Positions 52,896 to 61,305 are shown, numbered from the stretch's first letter. The stretch is 64,000 nucleotides of DNA from Alkalihalobacterium sp048323755 (GCF_048323755.1 NZ_JBLWFS010000005.1:138442-202441); one strand, 5' to 3'. A program made the numbers and translations. Notes: generated from the letters alone by a model not told the origin.

Positions 52896-53594
52896 CTAAT
52901 CAATTTGAAGTTCTTGCTTTACTAAATCAGTTGAAATAAGTAAGTATCCTTTTGGACCCATTTGTACAATGTTATTCTTCTTAAGCTTCGTTACCGTTCG
53001 ATTAACTGTTTCTCTTGTAGTACCAATCATGTTCGCCAGTTCTTGGTTGGTAAAATGAATCGTTAATTTTACCAATCCATCATTGTAGTTTTGACCATGC
53101 ATTTTGGAAAGCCGGAGAAATAACATCAAGATTTGCTCATACGTATTATGGAAAATTTGTTCGTCAAGACGATTTTGTAAGTCGATGATTTTCTCCCCCA
53201 TGACACGAAATAACTTCATACAAATATCAGGACGCGTAAGTAGTAAACGTTCAAATTCGATAATCGGAATAACGAGTAACGTAGCATCCTCCATCACTTC
53301 AGCATGAGCTGGATAATTCCCTGTTCGAAAAAAACCTGCATGAGGAAACATGTCTCCATTTTGTAAGATCGAAACAATTTGTTCTTTCCCACTTACATCT
53401 GTTTTATAGATCTTAACTTTCCCCTTATGAATAAAGAAAACTCGGTCTAACGGTTCCCCTTGCATGAACAAAATTTCACGCTCTCTAAACTCTCGAGGAA
53501 GAGCAATTTCAATCACTGGATCGAGCTCTTGATCCGATAACTCTTTAAATAATGTGACATTTTTTAATAAAGTTTTCATTTCTTTTTTACTCAC
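52896..53594 (-). CDS. Crp/Fnr-family regulator without cluster cysteines
   Basis: A 232-residue activator starting at GTG behind AGAGGG. The cyclic-nucleotide-type beta-roll covers about 15-130 and the dimer helix about 130-155. The winged HTH (about 160-225) has FTNQELANMIGTTRETVNRTV, whose Glu/Arg recognition helix fits TGTGA half-sites. It has only one cysteine, so it cannot bind an Fnr 4Fe-4S cluster; it may sense NO through heme like DNR proteins. It sits between RIC and nos and carries its own binding site upstream. Confidence 0.85.
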   Translation of the reverse strand: MSKKEMKTLLKNVTLFKELSDQELDPVIEIALPREFREREILFMQGEPLDRVFFIHKGKVKIYKTDVSGKEQIVSILQNGDMFPHAGFFRTGNYPAHAEVMEDATLLVIPIIEFERLLLTRPDICMKLFRVMGEKIIDLQNRLDEQIFHNTYEQILMLFLRLSKMHGQNYNDGLVKLTIHFTNQELANMIGTTRETVNRTVTKLKKNNIVQMGPKGYLLISTDLVKQELQID

Positions 53595-53623
53595 TGTCCA
53601 TTACCCTCTTTGCTTTTTTATTC

Positions 53624-53667
53624 ATTGTATCGAAGAGATGTTTAGTGGGGCGTGAAAAAAATCACTT
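53624..53667 (-). promoter_or_regulatory. Crp/Fnr-type site and -10 upstream of the regulator
   Basis: CGTGAAAAAAATCACT around 53651-53666 and, on the minus strand, TACAAT (53624-53629). The predicted start at about 53617 is 41.5 bp from the site centre, which suggests autoactivation. Confidence 0.6.
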
Positions 53668-53759
53668 TTTTATATTGTATAGCTTTTCTTTTAGCCTTCC
53701 TTCCTATTTATTATATCCAAGCCAAGATAGTGAATGAAATTCGTGAACGATTTGTGAAG

Positions 53760-53802
53760 TGTGATATTCATCACAACTCCAAAATTTTACACAATCTATC
53801 AT
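53760..53802 (+). promoter_or_regulatory. Crp/Fnr-type site and -10 of the nos operon
   Basis: TGTGATATTCATCACA (53760-53775), a perfect 16-bp palindrome, followed by TATCAT (53797-53802). The predicted start near 53809 is 41.5 bp from the centre, a class II activator geometry. It is the best site of the four. Confidence 0.75.
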
Positions 53803-53901
53803 AAAATCATTAGAAAGGAATGATCCTAAAATTACCTTGATTGGAAGAATAATAGAATAGGCTCAGTCCTTTCTATAAAAAAGATAGAAAGGAGCCACAA
53901 A

Positions 53902-54336
53902 ATGAAAAGCTCAATACTTACTTTTGTCCTTACTTTTGCAATCGCCTTTGGAGGAGGCTATCTAGTTTTTCAACCGGAAAAAGAGGCGGAAATTCAGCAT
54001 GAACAATCAGAAGAAACGGGCCAAGATCAAATGGATGCTGTTGAGATCGCTGAAGAAATGTCAGCAACTGTTGATTCGCTGGCTGGAGAAACATTAAACA
54101 ACTTTAGTTGTTTAACTTGTCATGCCGTTTCAGGATTAGGGTTAGATGGTGGAGTTACAGGACCCGACTTGACCAACTCATATCTAAATGTAGAAGGAAA
54201 GCACGGGAAACCACTGGATGAATACTTAAAAGAACCTACTTCTGCTGTAATGAGTAGTGTTGTTAGCGGTAATCCAATGTCTGATGAAGAAATTGAAGCC
54301 ATCGTTGCTATTTTGAAAGAAGCGTCTGAACAATAA
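53902..54336 (+). CDS. Membrane-anchored cytochrome c, likely electron donor to NosZ
   Basis: A 144-residue c-type cytochrome. One N-terminal helix (about 4-23) anchors it outside the membrane; an acidic linker (about 25-60) follows. The heme motif is CLTCH (Cys70, Cys73, His74), and Met126 in GNPMSD is the likely sixth ligand. AAAGGAG precedes ATG. It is 16 bp before nosZ, so transfer of electrons from the quinol side to NosZ is the natural inference. Confidence 0.88.
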   Translation: MKSSILTFVLTFAIAFGGGYLVFQPEKEAEIQHEQSEETGQDQMDAVEIAEEMSATVDSLAGETLNNFSCLTCHAVSGLGLDGGVTGPDLTNSYLNVEGKHGKPLDEYLKEPTSAVMSSVVSGNPMSDEEIEAIVAILKEASEQ

Positions 54337-54352
54337 TTTGGGGGTGATTCGT

Positions 54353-56221
54353 GTGAAAAAGATTATATTTCCTGGGGTTGCTGGTTTAGTATCTGGAGTT
54401 TTAGCTGCAACTGTATTTTTTGCCGACTTTAATACAACAACTCCAACAACATCAGCGAGTGTCAAAAGTAAAGCTGAACAAGTATATGTACCTCATGGAG
54501 AATTAGATGATTATTACTTATTCAATTCCGGCGGACACTCCGGACAGCTATTCATTTATGGTGTTCCATCTATGCGCCATATTCGGACAGTCCCTGTCTT
54601 TACACCAGATCCTGCGACAGGATATGGTTTTGATGACTATACACGTGAAATGCTAGGCGACTATACGTGGGGCGATCTCCATCACCCTGCCTTTTCCGAG
54701 ACAGATGGTGATTATGACGGAAAGTTTCTTTTTGCTACCGACGTAGCAAATAACCGTGTAGCTGCCCTTGACTTAGCTGATTTCCATACGGTCGATATGT
54801 TAAAAGTACCAAATAGCGGTGGACCACATTGTGCAGCATTCGTTACAGAAAACACTGAATACTTATTCTTACCAACACGCTTTGCTGTTCCGATGGGGAA
54901 TGAATTTGCTTCACTTGATGAATACAGTGAGACGTATCGTGGCGTCATGTCTGCTGTGACTTTCGATGAAGAAGAACAAAAGTTAGATATTGCTTATCAA
55001 GTCTCCCTCCCCCCTTGGTCTTATGATAAGGCAAGAGCAGGTAAAGGACTTTCTGGTAAATGGGCCGTTATTACAACGTATAACACCGAAGAAGCAACAA
55101 CAAATTTAGAAATTAACGCTTCTCAAGCGGACCGTGATTACATCGTCTTATTTAACTGGGAAGAGTTAGAACAAAAGATTGAGAATGGTGAATACGAGGA
55201 ATTTGACGGACAAAAAATGATTTATCCAGAAAAACATAAAGGTGGCATTTATCTAGTCCCTGTTGCCAAATCTCCTCATGGTGTCGACGTTAGTCCAGAT
55301 GGAAAGTACTTTGTCGCTTCTGGTAAACTAGCACCTGCAATGACCGTATTTTCATTTGAAAAAGCCTTTGAAGCTATTGCCAATGAAGATTTCTCTAGTG
55401 AAAGAAATGGTATTCCTGTCTTAAATTATGAGTCTGTTATGGAACGTGAAGTTGACCCTCCAGGAGCACTTGGACCACTTCACACTCAATTTGATGATAA
55501 AGGATATGCTTATACTACCATGTTTATTTCTTCTGAAGTCGTAAAATGGGACTATGAAACAGGAGAAGTCGTAGATCGACACGATGTCTATTATTCACCA
55601 GGTCACTTAGTAACGGCTCACGGTGATACAGCTAAACCACGTGGTGATTACTTAGTTTCCTTAAACAAAATTGCAAAAGACAACTATTTATCGGTTGGAC
55701 CTTCGCATCCAGAATCAATGGATTTATTCAATATTAATGGGGAGAAGATGGTTCACTTATCATCTACACCTGTTAACCCTGAACCACACTATGGGCAAAT
55801 GATTCATCGCGATGTGATCAACACCTTCCATGTATACCAGCAAGATGAAAACAATCCATATGCTGTATATGACCAAAAGAATACTCGTATTGAGCGAGAT
55901 GGAGATCACGTTTCTGTTTACGGTATTTCAATGCGTTCGAAATTTATCTTTGATGCAGCTGCAGACCGTCCTGATGTCATCGAGGTAAACGAAGGTGATA
56001 CAGTCACCCTTCATATTACAAACACGGACTTTGATCAAGATATCGTTCACGGACTTGGTATTATGGACTATAACTTGAACTTTGAACAAATGCCTGGCCA
56101 AACGAAATCACTCACATTTGTCGCCGATAAACCAGGCGTATTCCCGATTTATTGCACAAACTTCTGTTCAGCACTACACCAAGAAATGACTGGATACCTA
56201 CTAGTCAAACCAAAGGAATAA
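54353..56221 (+). CDS. nosZ: Nitrous-oxide reductase, Sec-type (clade II-like)
   Basis: About 622 residues. GTG at 54353 follows GGGGGTGATTC; an upstream TTG in frame precedes that site. The N-terminus is a hydrophobic segment without twin arginine, so export is by Sec. The propeller holds the CuZ histidines in DLHHP, GGPHC, SPHGVDV, GPLHTQF, HLVTAHGD and EPHYGQ. The C-terminal cupredoxin has the CuA motif CTNFCSALHQEM (Cys601, Cys605, His609, Met612). The enzyme reduces N2O to N2 outside the membrane. The Sec signal and operon type point to the clade II (atypical) group. Confidence 0.95.
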   Translation: MKKIIFPGVAGLVSGVLAATVFFADFNTTTPTTSASVKSKAEQVYVPHGELDDYYLFNSGGHSGQLFIYGVPSMRHIRTVPVFTPDPATGYGFDDYTREMLGDYTWGDLHHPAFSETDGDYDGKFLFATDVANNRVAALDLADFHTVDMLKVPNSGGPHCAAFVTENTEYLFLPTRFAVPMGNEFASLDEYSETYRGVMSAVTFDEEEQKLDIAYQVSLPPWSYDKARAGKGLSGKWAVITTYNTEEATTNLEINASQADRDYIVLFNWEELEQKIENGEYEEFDGQKMIYPEKHKGGIYLVPVAKSPHGVDVSPDGKYFVASGKLAPAMTVFSFEKAFEAIANEDFSSERNGIPVLNYESVMEREVDPPGALGPLHTQFDDKGYAYTTMFISSEVVKWDYETGEVVDRHDVYYSPGHLVTAHGDTAKPRGDYLVSLNKIAKDNYLSVGPSHPESMDLFNINGEKMVHLSSTPVNPEPHYGQMIHRDVINTFHVYQQDENNPYAVYDQKNTRIERDGDHVSVYGISMRSKFIFDAAADRPDVIEVNEGDTVTLHITNTDFDQDIVHGLGIMDYNLNFEQMPGQTKSLTFVADKPGVFPIYCTNFCSALHQEMTGYLLVKPKE

Positions 56222-56225
56222 CAGG

Positions 56226-56252
56226 CGAAAGGGTATTGTAGCAATACCCTTT
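56226..56252 (+). terminator. Stem-loop between nosZ and the membrane protein gene
   Basis: GAAAGGGTATTG and CAATACCCTTTC form a 12-bp perfect stem with loop TAG, but no T run follows. It may process or stabilise nosZ mRNA or partly terminate, lowering the expression of the maturation genes. Confidence 0.65.
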
Positions 56253-56278
56253 CCACTTCTTTTAGTGAGGTGAACTTT

Positions 56279-56839
56279 ATGAATAATAAACTATCTTTTC
56301 CCTCCGTTGTTAGTTTACTAATAGCTGCCGGATGTATCGTTATCTCAATCTTTTTACCTTGGTGGGGAATGAAATTTTACGCTCCCCAATATCAAGAAGG
56401 GTTAAATATCCTGGTCTACCCTTACAAATTAGTTGGTGAAATTCAGATTATCAATAGCCTCAATCATTATATTGGCATGGCAAACTTTAGTGATTCTACC
56501 TTTCCAGAGTTGCAGTTTTTACCTTATATCATAGGTGGATTAGCGGTGTTTACGGTAATTGTCGCATTATTACAGAACAAAAAGTGGCTTTATGGCCTTA
56601 TTAGTCTCTTCCTAGCTTTTGGTACTTACGGACTCTATCATCTGCAACAAACATTAACGAAGTTCGGAACCGAGCTAGACCCCAAAGCACCGATCACGAT
56701 TGACCCGTTTGTTCCTCCAGTGATTGGAGAAAACACGTTAGCTAATTTTGTAACGCATAGTTCCTTTAGTTTTGGGTCTTATTTAATTGGCTTTGCCTTT
56801 TTACTCATCTTGTATCCTCTTTGGAAGGAGAGAAAGTAA
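56279..56839 (+). CDS. Four-helix membrane protein of the nos operon (NosB-like position)
   Basis: About 186 residues. ATG at 56279 follows GTGAGG; GTG at 56270 lies inside that site. Hydrophobic segments lie at about 8-30, 70-95, 97-117 and 155-180, with PWWGMKFYAPQYQEGL facing outside. Its place between nosZ and nosD is that of the small membrane protein called NosB in other clade II clusters. Its sequence alone gives no function. It may link electron flow or copper delivery to NosZ. Confidence 0.65.
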   Translation: MNNKLSFPSVVSLLIAAGCIVISIFLPWWGMKFYAPQYQEGLNILVYPYKLVGEIQIINSLNHYIGMANFSDSTFPELQFLPYIIGGLAVFTVIVALLQNKKWLYGLISLFLAFGTYGLYHLQQTLTKFGTELDPKAPITIDPFVPPVIGENTLANFVTHSSFSFGSYLIGFAFLLILYPLWKERK

Positions 56840-58140
56840 TGGTAAAAAAAGTGGCTTTGTTCCTGCTCTTATTTTCTGTTATCGGACATACTTTCACATT
56901 TGCCCAAGATGACCTGCAAAAAATAATTGAGAGTGCTCCAGAACATGGCGTTATCGAACTAGCTGATCAAGTCTACCATGGAAACATCGTCATTACAAAG
57001 CCACTTACCCTTATTGGGTCAAGAGAAACGGTGATTCGCGGTGACGGCACAGGAAACGTGATTTCGATTATTGCAGAAAATGTTCAAATTGAAAATGTGT
57101 CAGTTCAAAATAGTAGCTTCTCCTTAAATTCAGAAGAAGAGTTTTCAGCAATAAAAGTTCATACCGACCATAATGTTGTGAAAAATATAACGATTACCGA
57201 TGCCTACCACGGTGTCTATCTTAGCCAAGCTCACGATAATCTCATTGAAGCTGTATTTGTGAGCGGTCAAGGGAATAACGCGATTCACGGTCAAGGCAAT
57301 GGAATTCACGTTTCGTATTCGAACCGCAATCAATTTATCGATAATATCGTCACAGGGACAAGAGATGGGCTGTTCTTTGATTACTCGAATGAAAACGAAG
57401 TGAAAAATAACAAATTAACACATACAAGATACGGATTACATTTCATGTATTCGGATGACAACCAATTTATGAACAATCAGTTTAGTTTTAATACTGGTGG
57501 CGCTGCCATTATGAATTCGAGAAATAATCTGATCGCCAATAACGAATTTTCGTTAAACCAAAGTACTCGTTCATTTGGGTTACTTCTACAATCAGCCAAC
57601 GATAATGTCATTACAGAGAATGAGTTTTTCCAAAACCAACGCGCATTCTTTATTGATCAGTCACAAAATAACCGCATTGAAAAAAATAATATTATACAAA
57701 ATCAAATTGGTGTAGAACTTTGGGCAAGTTCAAAAAACCAAACCTTTACCGAGAATTCCTTTTTGAAAAATGTCGCCTCCGTTATTACTGTCGGCGGAGT
57801 ACCCGAAACGAACTGGAGTGAACATCATCGCGGAAATAATTGGGGTCCTAATATGCCATTACTCGATTTAGATCAAAATGGAATTGGGGATACTCCATTG
57901 AAATATAGCTCGTCTCTTTACCGTCTAATTCAAGAAAATGAACTCGTCTACCTTTTTTTAAATAGCCCGACGATTTCTGTATACGAAAAGATGAATCAAT
58001 TAATCCATAAAGATGAAGTGATGGTTGTCGATGAACATCCGTTAATACAGCAGGATACGAGCCTTCGTCTAGCTTGGGTTACCGCTCCTTTAATACTCCT
58101 ATGGATTGCACTGTACTCGAAAAGGAGGACAAACAAATGA
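56839..58140 (+). CDS. nosD: NosD copper-site maturation protein
   Basis: About 433 residues with a signal peptide (1-22), a right-handed beta-helix built of repeats such as NNLIANNEF, NDNVITENEF and NNRIEKNNI (about 90-330), and a C-terminal hydrophobic anchor (about 410-430). NosD works with NosF and NosY in the maturation of the CuZ site of NosZ. ATG at 56839 follows AAGGAGAG and shares one base with the preceding stop; it overlaps nosY by 4 bp. Confidence 0.92.
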   Translation: MVKKVALFLLLFSVIGHTFTFAQDDLQKIIESAPEHGVIELADQVYHGNIVITKPLTLIGSRETVIRGDGTGNVISIIAENVQIENVSVQNSSFSLNSEEEFSAIKVHTDHNVVKNITITDAYHGVYLSQAHDNLIEAVFVSGQGNNAIHGQGNGIHVSYSNRNQFIDNIVTGTRDGLFFDYSNENEVKNNKLTHTRYGLHFMYSDDNQFMNNQFSFNTGGAAIMNSRNNLIANNEFSLNQSTRSFGLLLQSANDNVITENEFFQNQRAFFIDQSQNNRIEKNNIIQNQIGVELWASSKNQTFTENSFLKNVASVITVGGVPETNWSEHHRGNNWGPNMPLLDLDQNGIGDTPLKYSSSLYRLIQENELVYLFLNSPTISVYEKMNQLIHKDEVMVVDEHPLIQQDTSLRLAWVTAPLILLWIALYSKRRTNK

Positions 58141-58937
58141 TGATGTATTTGGCAAAAGAGTGGAAAGAGCTATCACGAGCAAAAGGGCTTTGGTTAGCTC
58201 TTGGAATCGTGATGATCTTGTCTATTTTATTACTGTTGGAAGCTCGAAGTTTTCCGATCGAACATGGATTTCAAGTCTTTTTACTATCTCTTTATGAAAT
58301 GCAAGTTTTCTTAATTCCTTTATTAAGTTTGTTTTTAGCCTCATTTACGATTATGCAAGAGAAAGAACTAAAGACGTTAATGATCCTCATGACGAAAAAA
58401 GAGTCGTACCGTAGTTTTCTTTTAAAGAAAAGTTTTGCTATACACGGGATAACGTTAGGCGTTTTCATTAGTTGGTACATTATCTTTGCTATACCTATGA
58501 AACTATTTTTATCATTTAATAGCATCGATTTTCTCTACTTCTTAATTTCGATTTCTGCCTTATTATTAATTTTTAACCAAATTGGATTTCTTATGGGAAG
58601 TCTTTGCAACACCCGCATGCAACTAGTTGGTGCCAATACATTCATCTGGTTTTTCTTTATATTTTTAGTTGACCTAATTTTTCTTTATGCCTTACCTTAT
58701 GTCACGTATTCCAACGTAACCATTTTTTCTGTTTTTTACTTTCTTGATCCTCTTCATACGCTAAAGTTTTTCTTGGAAACTTCGTTGGGAGTCTTTTCAT
58801 TAGAGTACATGTCTCGTTTGATGGAAAAAGTGGTCTGGATGTCGCCATCACTTTTCTTCATCAGCAACCTCATCATTTGGATGGTCGTATCCTTTGAACT
58901 AGCCGTCTTTTTACGAAATAAGGGGGACAGACAATGA
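58137..58937 (+). CDS. nosY: NosY ABC permease
   Basis: About 266 residues from ATG 58137 behind AGGAGG (an in-frame upstream start at 58074 lies inside nosD). Six hydrophobic segments, with MQEKELKTLMILMTKKESYRSFLLKK as the cytoplasmic coupling region. It pairs with NosF to form the ABC complex that acts on NosD during NosZ maturation. Overlaps both neighbours by 4 bp. Confidence 0.85.
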   Translation: MMMYLAKEWKELSRAKGLWLALGIVMILSILLLLEARSFPIEHGFQVFLLSLYEMQVFLIPLLSLFLASFTIMQEKELKTLMILMTKKESYRSFLLKKSFAIHGITLGVFISWYIIFAIPMKLFLSFNSIDFLYFLISISALLLIFNQIGFLMGSLCNTRMQLVGANTFIWFFFIFLVDLIFLYALPYVTYSNVTIFSVFYFLDPLHTLKFFLETSLGVFSLEYMSRLMEKVVWMSPSLFFISNLIIWMVVSFELAVFLRNKGDRQ

Positions 58938-59605
58938 TTACAGTAGAGCAAGTAACCCATAGCTACAAACAAACAAAAATTTTGGAGGATATTAGTTTGG
59001 AAGTCCAACAAAATGAACTTTGTGCCTTAGTCGGTCGAAATGGAGCAGGTAAATCAACGTTAATTCATATCATTCTCGGACTTCTACCTATGAAACAAGG
59101 TAAGGTCCACCTCGGAGGGATCTCTAATAAAAAAACCGGGTGGAAGAAGAAGGTCGCTTACTTACCAGAAAAGTTTCAGTTGTACCCACAATTAACAGGT
59201 GAGGAGAATATGCATTTCTTTGCTTCCCTAGCAGAAAAGGAACTCGATGAACAAAAAGTAACGGACGTGTTACAGCAAGTCAACTTACTTGAAGCACGAA
59301 CAATGCCCGTAAAAAGCTATTCTAAAGGAATGTTACAACGTTTAGGATTAGGCATTATGCTCTATTACGATACTGAGATCTTAATTTTGGATGAACCGAC
59401 GAGCGGCCTTGATCCAATGGGACGAGAAGAAATTCTTCAAATTTTAAAATCCTTACAGAATAAAACAATTTTATTATCTTCTCACCATATGGATGAAATC
59501 AGACAAATTTGCTCTCACATTGCTTACTTAGAGGATAAAAAAATTACGAAGTATACCGTTGAAGAGTTTTCAAATCACATACCTTTTGGAGGAAACACAA
59601 AATGA
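58934..59605 (+). CDS. nosF: NosF ABC ATPase
   Basis: A 223-residue ATPase: Walker A GRNGAGKST (about 34-42), Q-loop region YLPEKFQLYPQLTGEEN, signature YSKGMLQRLGLGIML (about 134-148), Walker B ILILDEPTSGLDP and SSHH switch. It powers the NosDFY complex. The gene order here is nosD-nosY-nosF. Confidence 0.9.
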   Translation: MITVEQVTHSYKQTKILEDISLEVQQNELCALVGRNGAGKSTLIHIILGLLPMKQGKVHLGGISNKKTGWKKKVAYLPEKFQLYPQLTGEENMHFFASLAEKELDEQKVTDVLQQVNLLEARTMPVKSYSKGMLQRLGLGIMLYYDTEILILDEPTSGLDPMGREEILQILKSLQNKTILLSSHHMDEIRQICSHIAYLEDKKITKYTVEEFSNHIPFGGNTK

Positions 59606-60546
59606 AAAAAATAATCGGATTACTCTTTCTCCTCTTAATCTTTACCGGATGCAGCTCAACTGCAAGTTCAGGAATTGAAACTATTATTGAACATGAACCT
59701 CAGCATAAAGAGGATATCCTCCAAATTTATATATCTGACAATGGTGACCCACTTACAGGACTCGTTATCACAGGAGTCTTTGAGATGGTACGAATGGATC
59801 ATGGGGTCATTGAACACAAATTTACAGAAATTAATAATGGAGTTTATGAAGTAAATTTACATTTACCGATGGCTGGAGAATGGCTCTCACAACTGACAAT
59901 GTCTAATGGTGTACAAACCTTTGAACATTTATTAACGTTTGAAATTCCATCCGAAATGGCACATAAAGAAAGTCCTCACCCACCTGAACAAAACATAGAA
60001 GGAGTTATATCAACGATTAATGGCGAGGAGATATTAGGAGAAGATCTCGAATTTTACCATTTTATAAATGTCTTACAAATCGCTCTTTACCGTAAAAATG
60101 ATAAAGAACGGTATGAAGGAAAAGAATTAGAGGAAGCTTTAAAATTTTGGGAGGCCCAAGAAATAGAAGCTGGAAATGTTAATACATTGTTGACACAAAT
60201 TATTCGACTTCGTGCTGTTGCCCTGTTAGCAATTGAAAAAGGACATATCACGACACAAGAAGAAGTAGCTCGTGAAATCGCTAAGGCAAAAGATGAATTG
60301 ACCAATGAACCTGTTGCCATTGAACTCATTCAACAATACGGTGAAGACCGATTTTGGGAGAAGCAACAAAATCAGTACCAACTCATCGTTTTGTCGCAGA
60401 AGGTCCAACAAGATATGATTGATAAAGTGAGAGACGAGCACCCGACTGCAGTCGATGCAGAAATAAACTATTTAGCTCATCAAGAATACGAAGAACTACT
60501 CACTTCACAAGTCGAGTCGTTAGATATCCAAATCTACTTGCAATAG
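59602..60546 (+). CDS. Lipoprotein joining a FixH/YtkA-like and a SurA-N-like domain
   Basis: A 314-residue lipoprotein with lipobox FTGCSS (Cys17). Residues about 35-120 form a small beta-sandwich (GDPLTGLVITGVFEMV...GVYEVNLHLPMAGEWLSQLTM), like the FixH/YtkA group. Residues about 132-310 are helical (ISTINGEEILGEDLEFYHFINVL...) as in the N-terminal part of SurA/PrsA foldases, but without a PPIase domain. It overlaps nosF by 4 bp and ends the operon. It stands where nosL is often found, yet it lacks NosL features, so a copper or folding role for NosZ is only inferred. Confidence 0.65.
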   Translation: MKKIIGLLFLLLIFTGCSSTASSGIETIIEHEPQHKEDILQIYISDNGDPLTGLVITGVFEMVRMDHGVIEHKFTEINNGVYEVNLHLPMAGEWLSQLTMSNGVQTFEHLLTFEIPSEMAHKESPHPPEQNIEGVISTINGEEILGEDLEFYHFINVLQIALYRKNDKERYEGKELEEALKFWEAQEIEAGNVNTLLTQIIRLRAVALLAIEKGHITTQEEVAREIAKAKDELTNEPVAIELIQQYGEDRFWEKQQNQYQLIVLSQKVQQDMIDKVRDEHPTAVDAEINYLAHQEYEELLTSQVESLDIQIYLQ

Positions 60547-60557
60547 GTTGTCATGCA

Positions 60558-60580
60558 ATAGAGGTGCCAGGCACCTCTAT
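60558..60580. repeat. GGTGCC/GGCACC palindrome
   Basis: ATAGAGGTGCC and GGCACCTCTAT are 11-bp perfect arms around one base. No T run follows on either strand, so it is a weak terminator at best. Short palindromes with this core are familiar in Firmicutes intergenic DNA. Confidence 0.6.
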
Positions 60581-60588
60581 GCCACCTT

Positions 60589-61305
60589 CTACCGTAGATT
60601 ATTAGAAACGGTTGAAACTGCCACCTTATATTTTTGGGCTATTTCCTGTTGAGTATATCCTTTATCATTATAAAGTTCTTGCCATATCGGAACCCATTGT
60701 TTTATTGTTTCTGTTTTAGTCAATTTTCTACGGATTTCAACTCTATTACAAATATTTTTATAAACAGTGTTAGAACTTACATCGTACTTTTTAGCAATAC
60801 TTTCAAAAGATAGCCCTTCCTCATAACTTTTGATCCAATTTTCAATTAAATGGTCATAGGTTTTTCTTTGATTAATACAAGGAATGGCAACCTCACTTTC
60901 GATTGTATTTCGAACAATTTTAGGATGTATATTATATATTTGGCCAATTCCCCGTAATGAATGACCTTTTTTATACAATGAAACCCAATTCCATTTGAGG
61001 TCATTAATAACAGGGATTATGCCATTGTAAATATACCTCCTCACAACTGTTTTGCTTACTTTATACGACTTAGCAATATCACATATCCTCTTTCCAGATT
61101 GATAATTTTTAATCCAATCATTCAGATATTCATTATAAGCAAAGTTGTTAGTTACAGTGATTTTATCTTTTATATATTTAGAAACAGTCTCAACTTGCAC
61201 ACCATGTTTTTGGGCTATTTGTGAAAAATTCATTCCCTCTTCATTATAAAGTCGAAGCCACTCATTCTCTAAGTGTTCAAATTGTCTCTTTCTCCCTCTT
61301 GGCAT
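60589..61305 (-). CDS. Protein of five tandem helix-turn-helix repeats
   Basis: A 238-residue basic protein consisting almost only of five repeats of 43-51 residues. Each repeat starts with a conserved Trp (16, 64, 107, 157, 208), then LY/NY/SY plus G, a helix IA..Y.V and a recognition-like helix (VETVSKYI, KTVVRRYI, PKIVRNTI, SNTVYKNI, VSTVSNNL). Each resembles the HTH of recombinases and sigma region 4. There is no catalytic or ligand domain. Ribosome site GGAAGG precedes ATG. It probably binds an extended DNA site; no known family name is offered. Confidence 0.75.
   Translation of the reverse strand: MPRGRKRQFEHLENEWLRLYNEEGMNFSQIAQKHGVQVETVSKYIKDKITVTNNFAYNEYLNDWIKNYQSGKRICDIAKSYKVSKTVVRRYIYNGIIPVINDLKWNWVSLYKKGHSLRGIGQIYNIHPKIVRNTIESEVAIPCINQRKTYDHLIENWIKSYEEGLSFESIAKKYDVSSNTVYKNICNRVEIRRKLTKTETIKQWVPIWQELYNDKGYTQQEIAQKYKVAVSTVSNNLR

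Noticed and set aside
53749..53762. A further Crp/Fnr half-site TTGTGAAGTGTGAT next to the nos site
   Set aside because: It repeats TGTGA in direct rather than inverted orientation and overlaps the true palindrome.
59602..60546. nosL
   Set aside because: Position fits, but the protein has no NosL-like Cys/Met copper pattern after the lipobox and is much longer; it reads as a FixH/YtkA plus SurA-N-like fusion.
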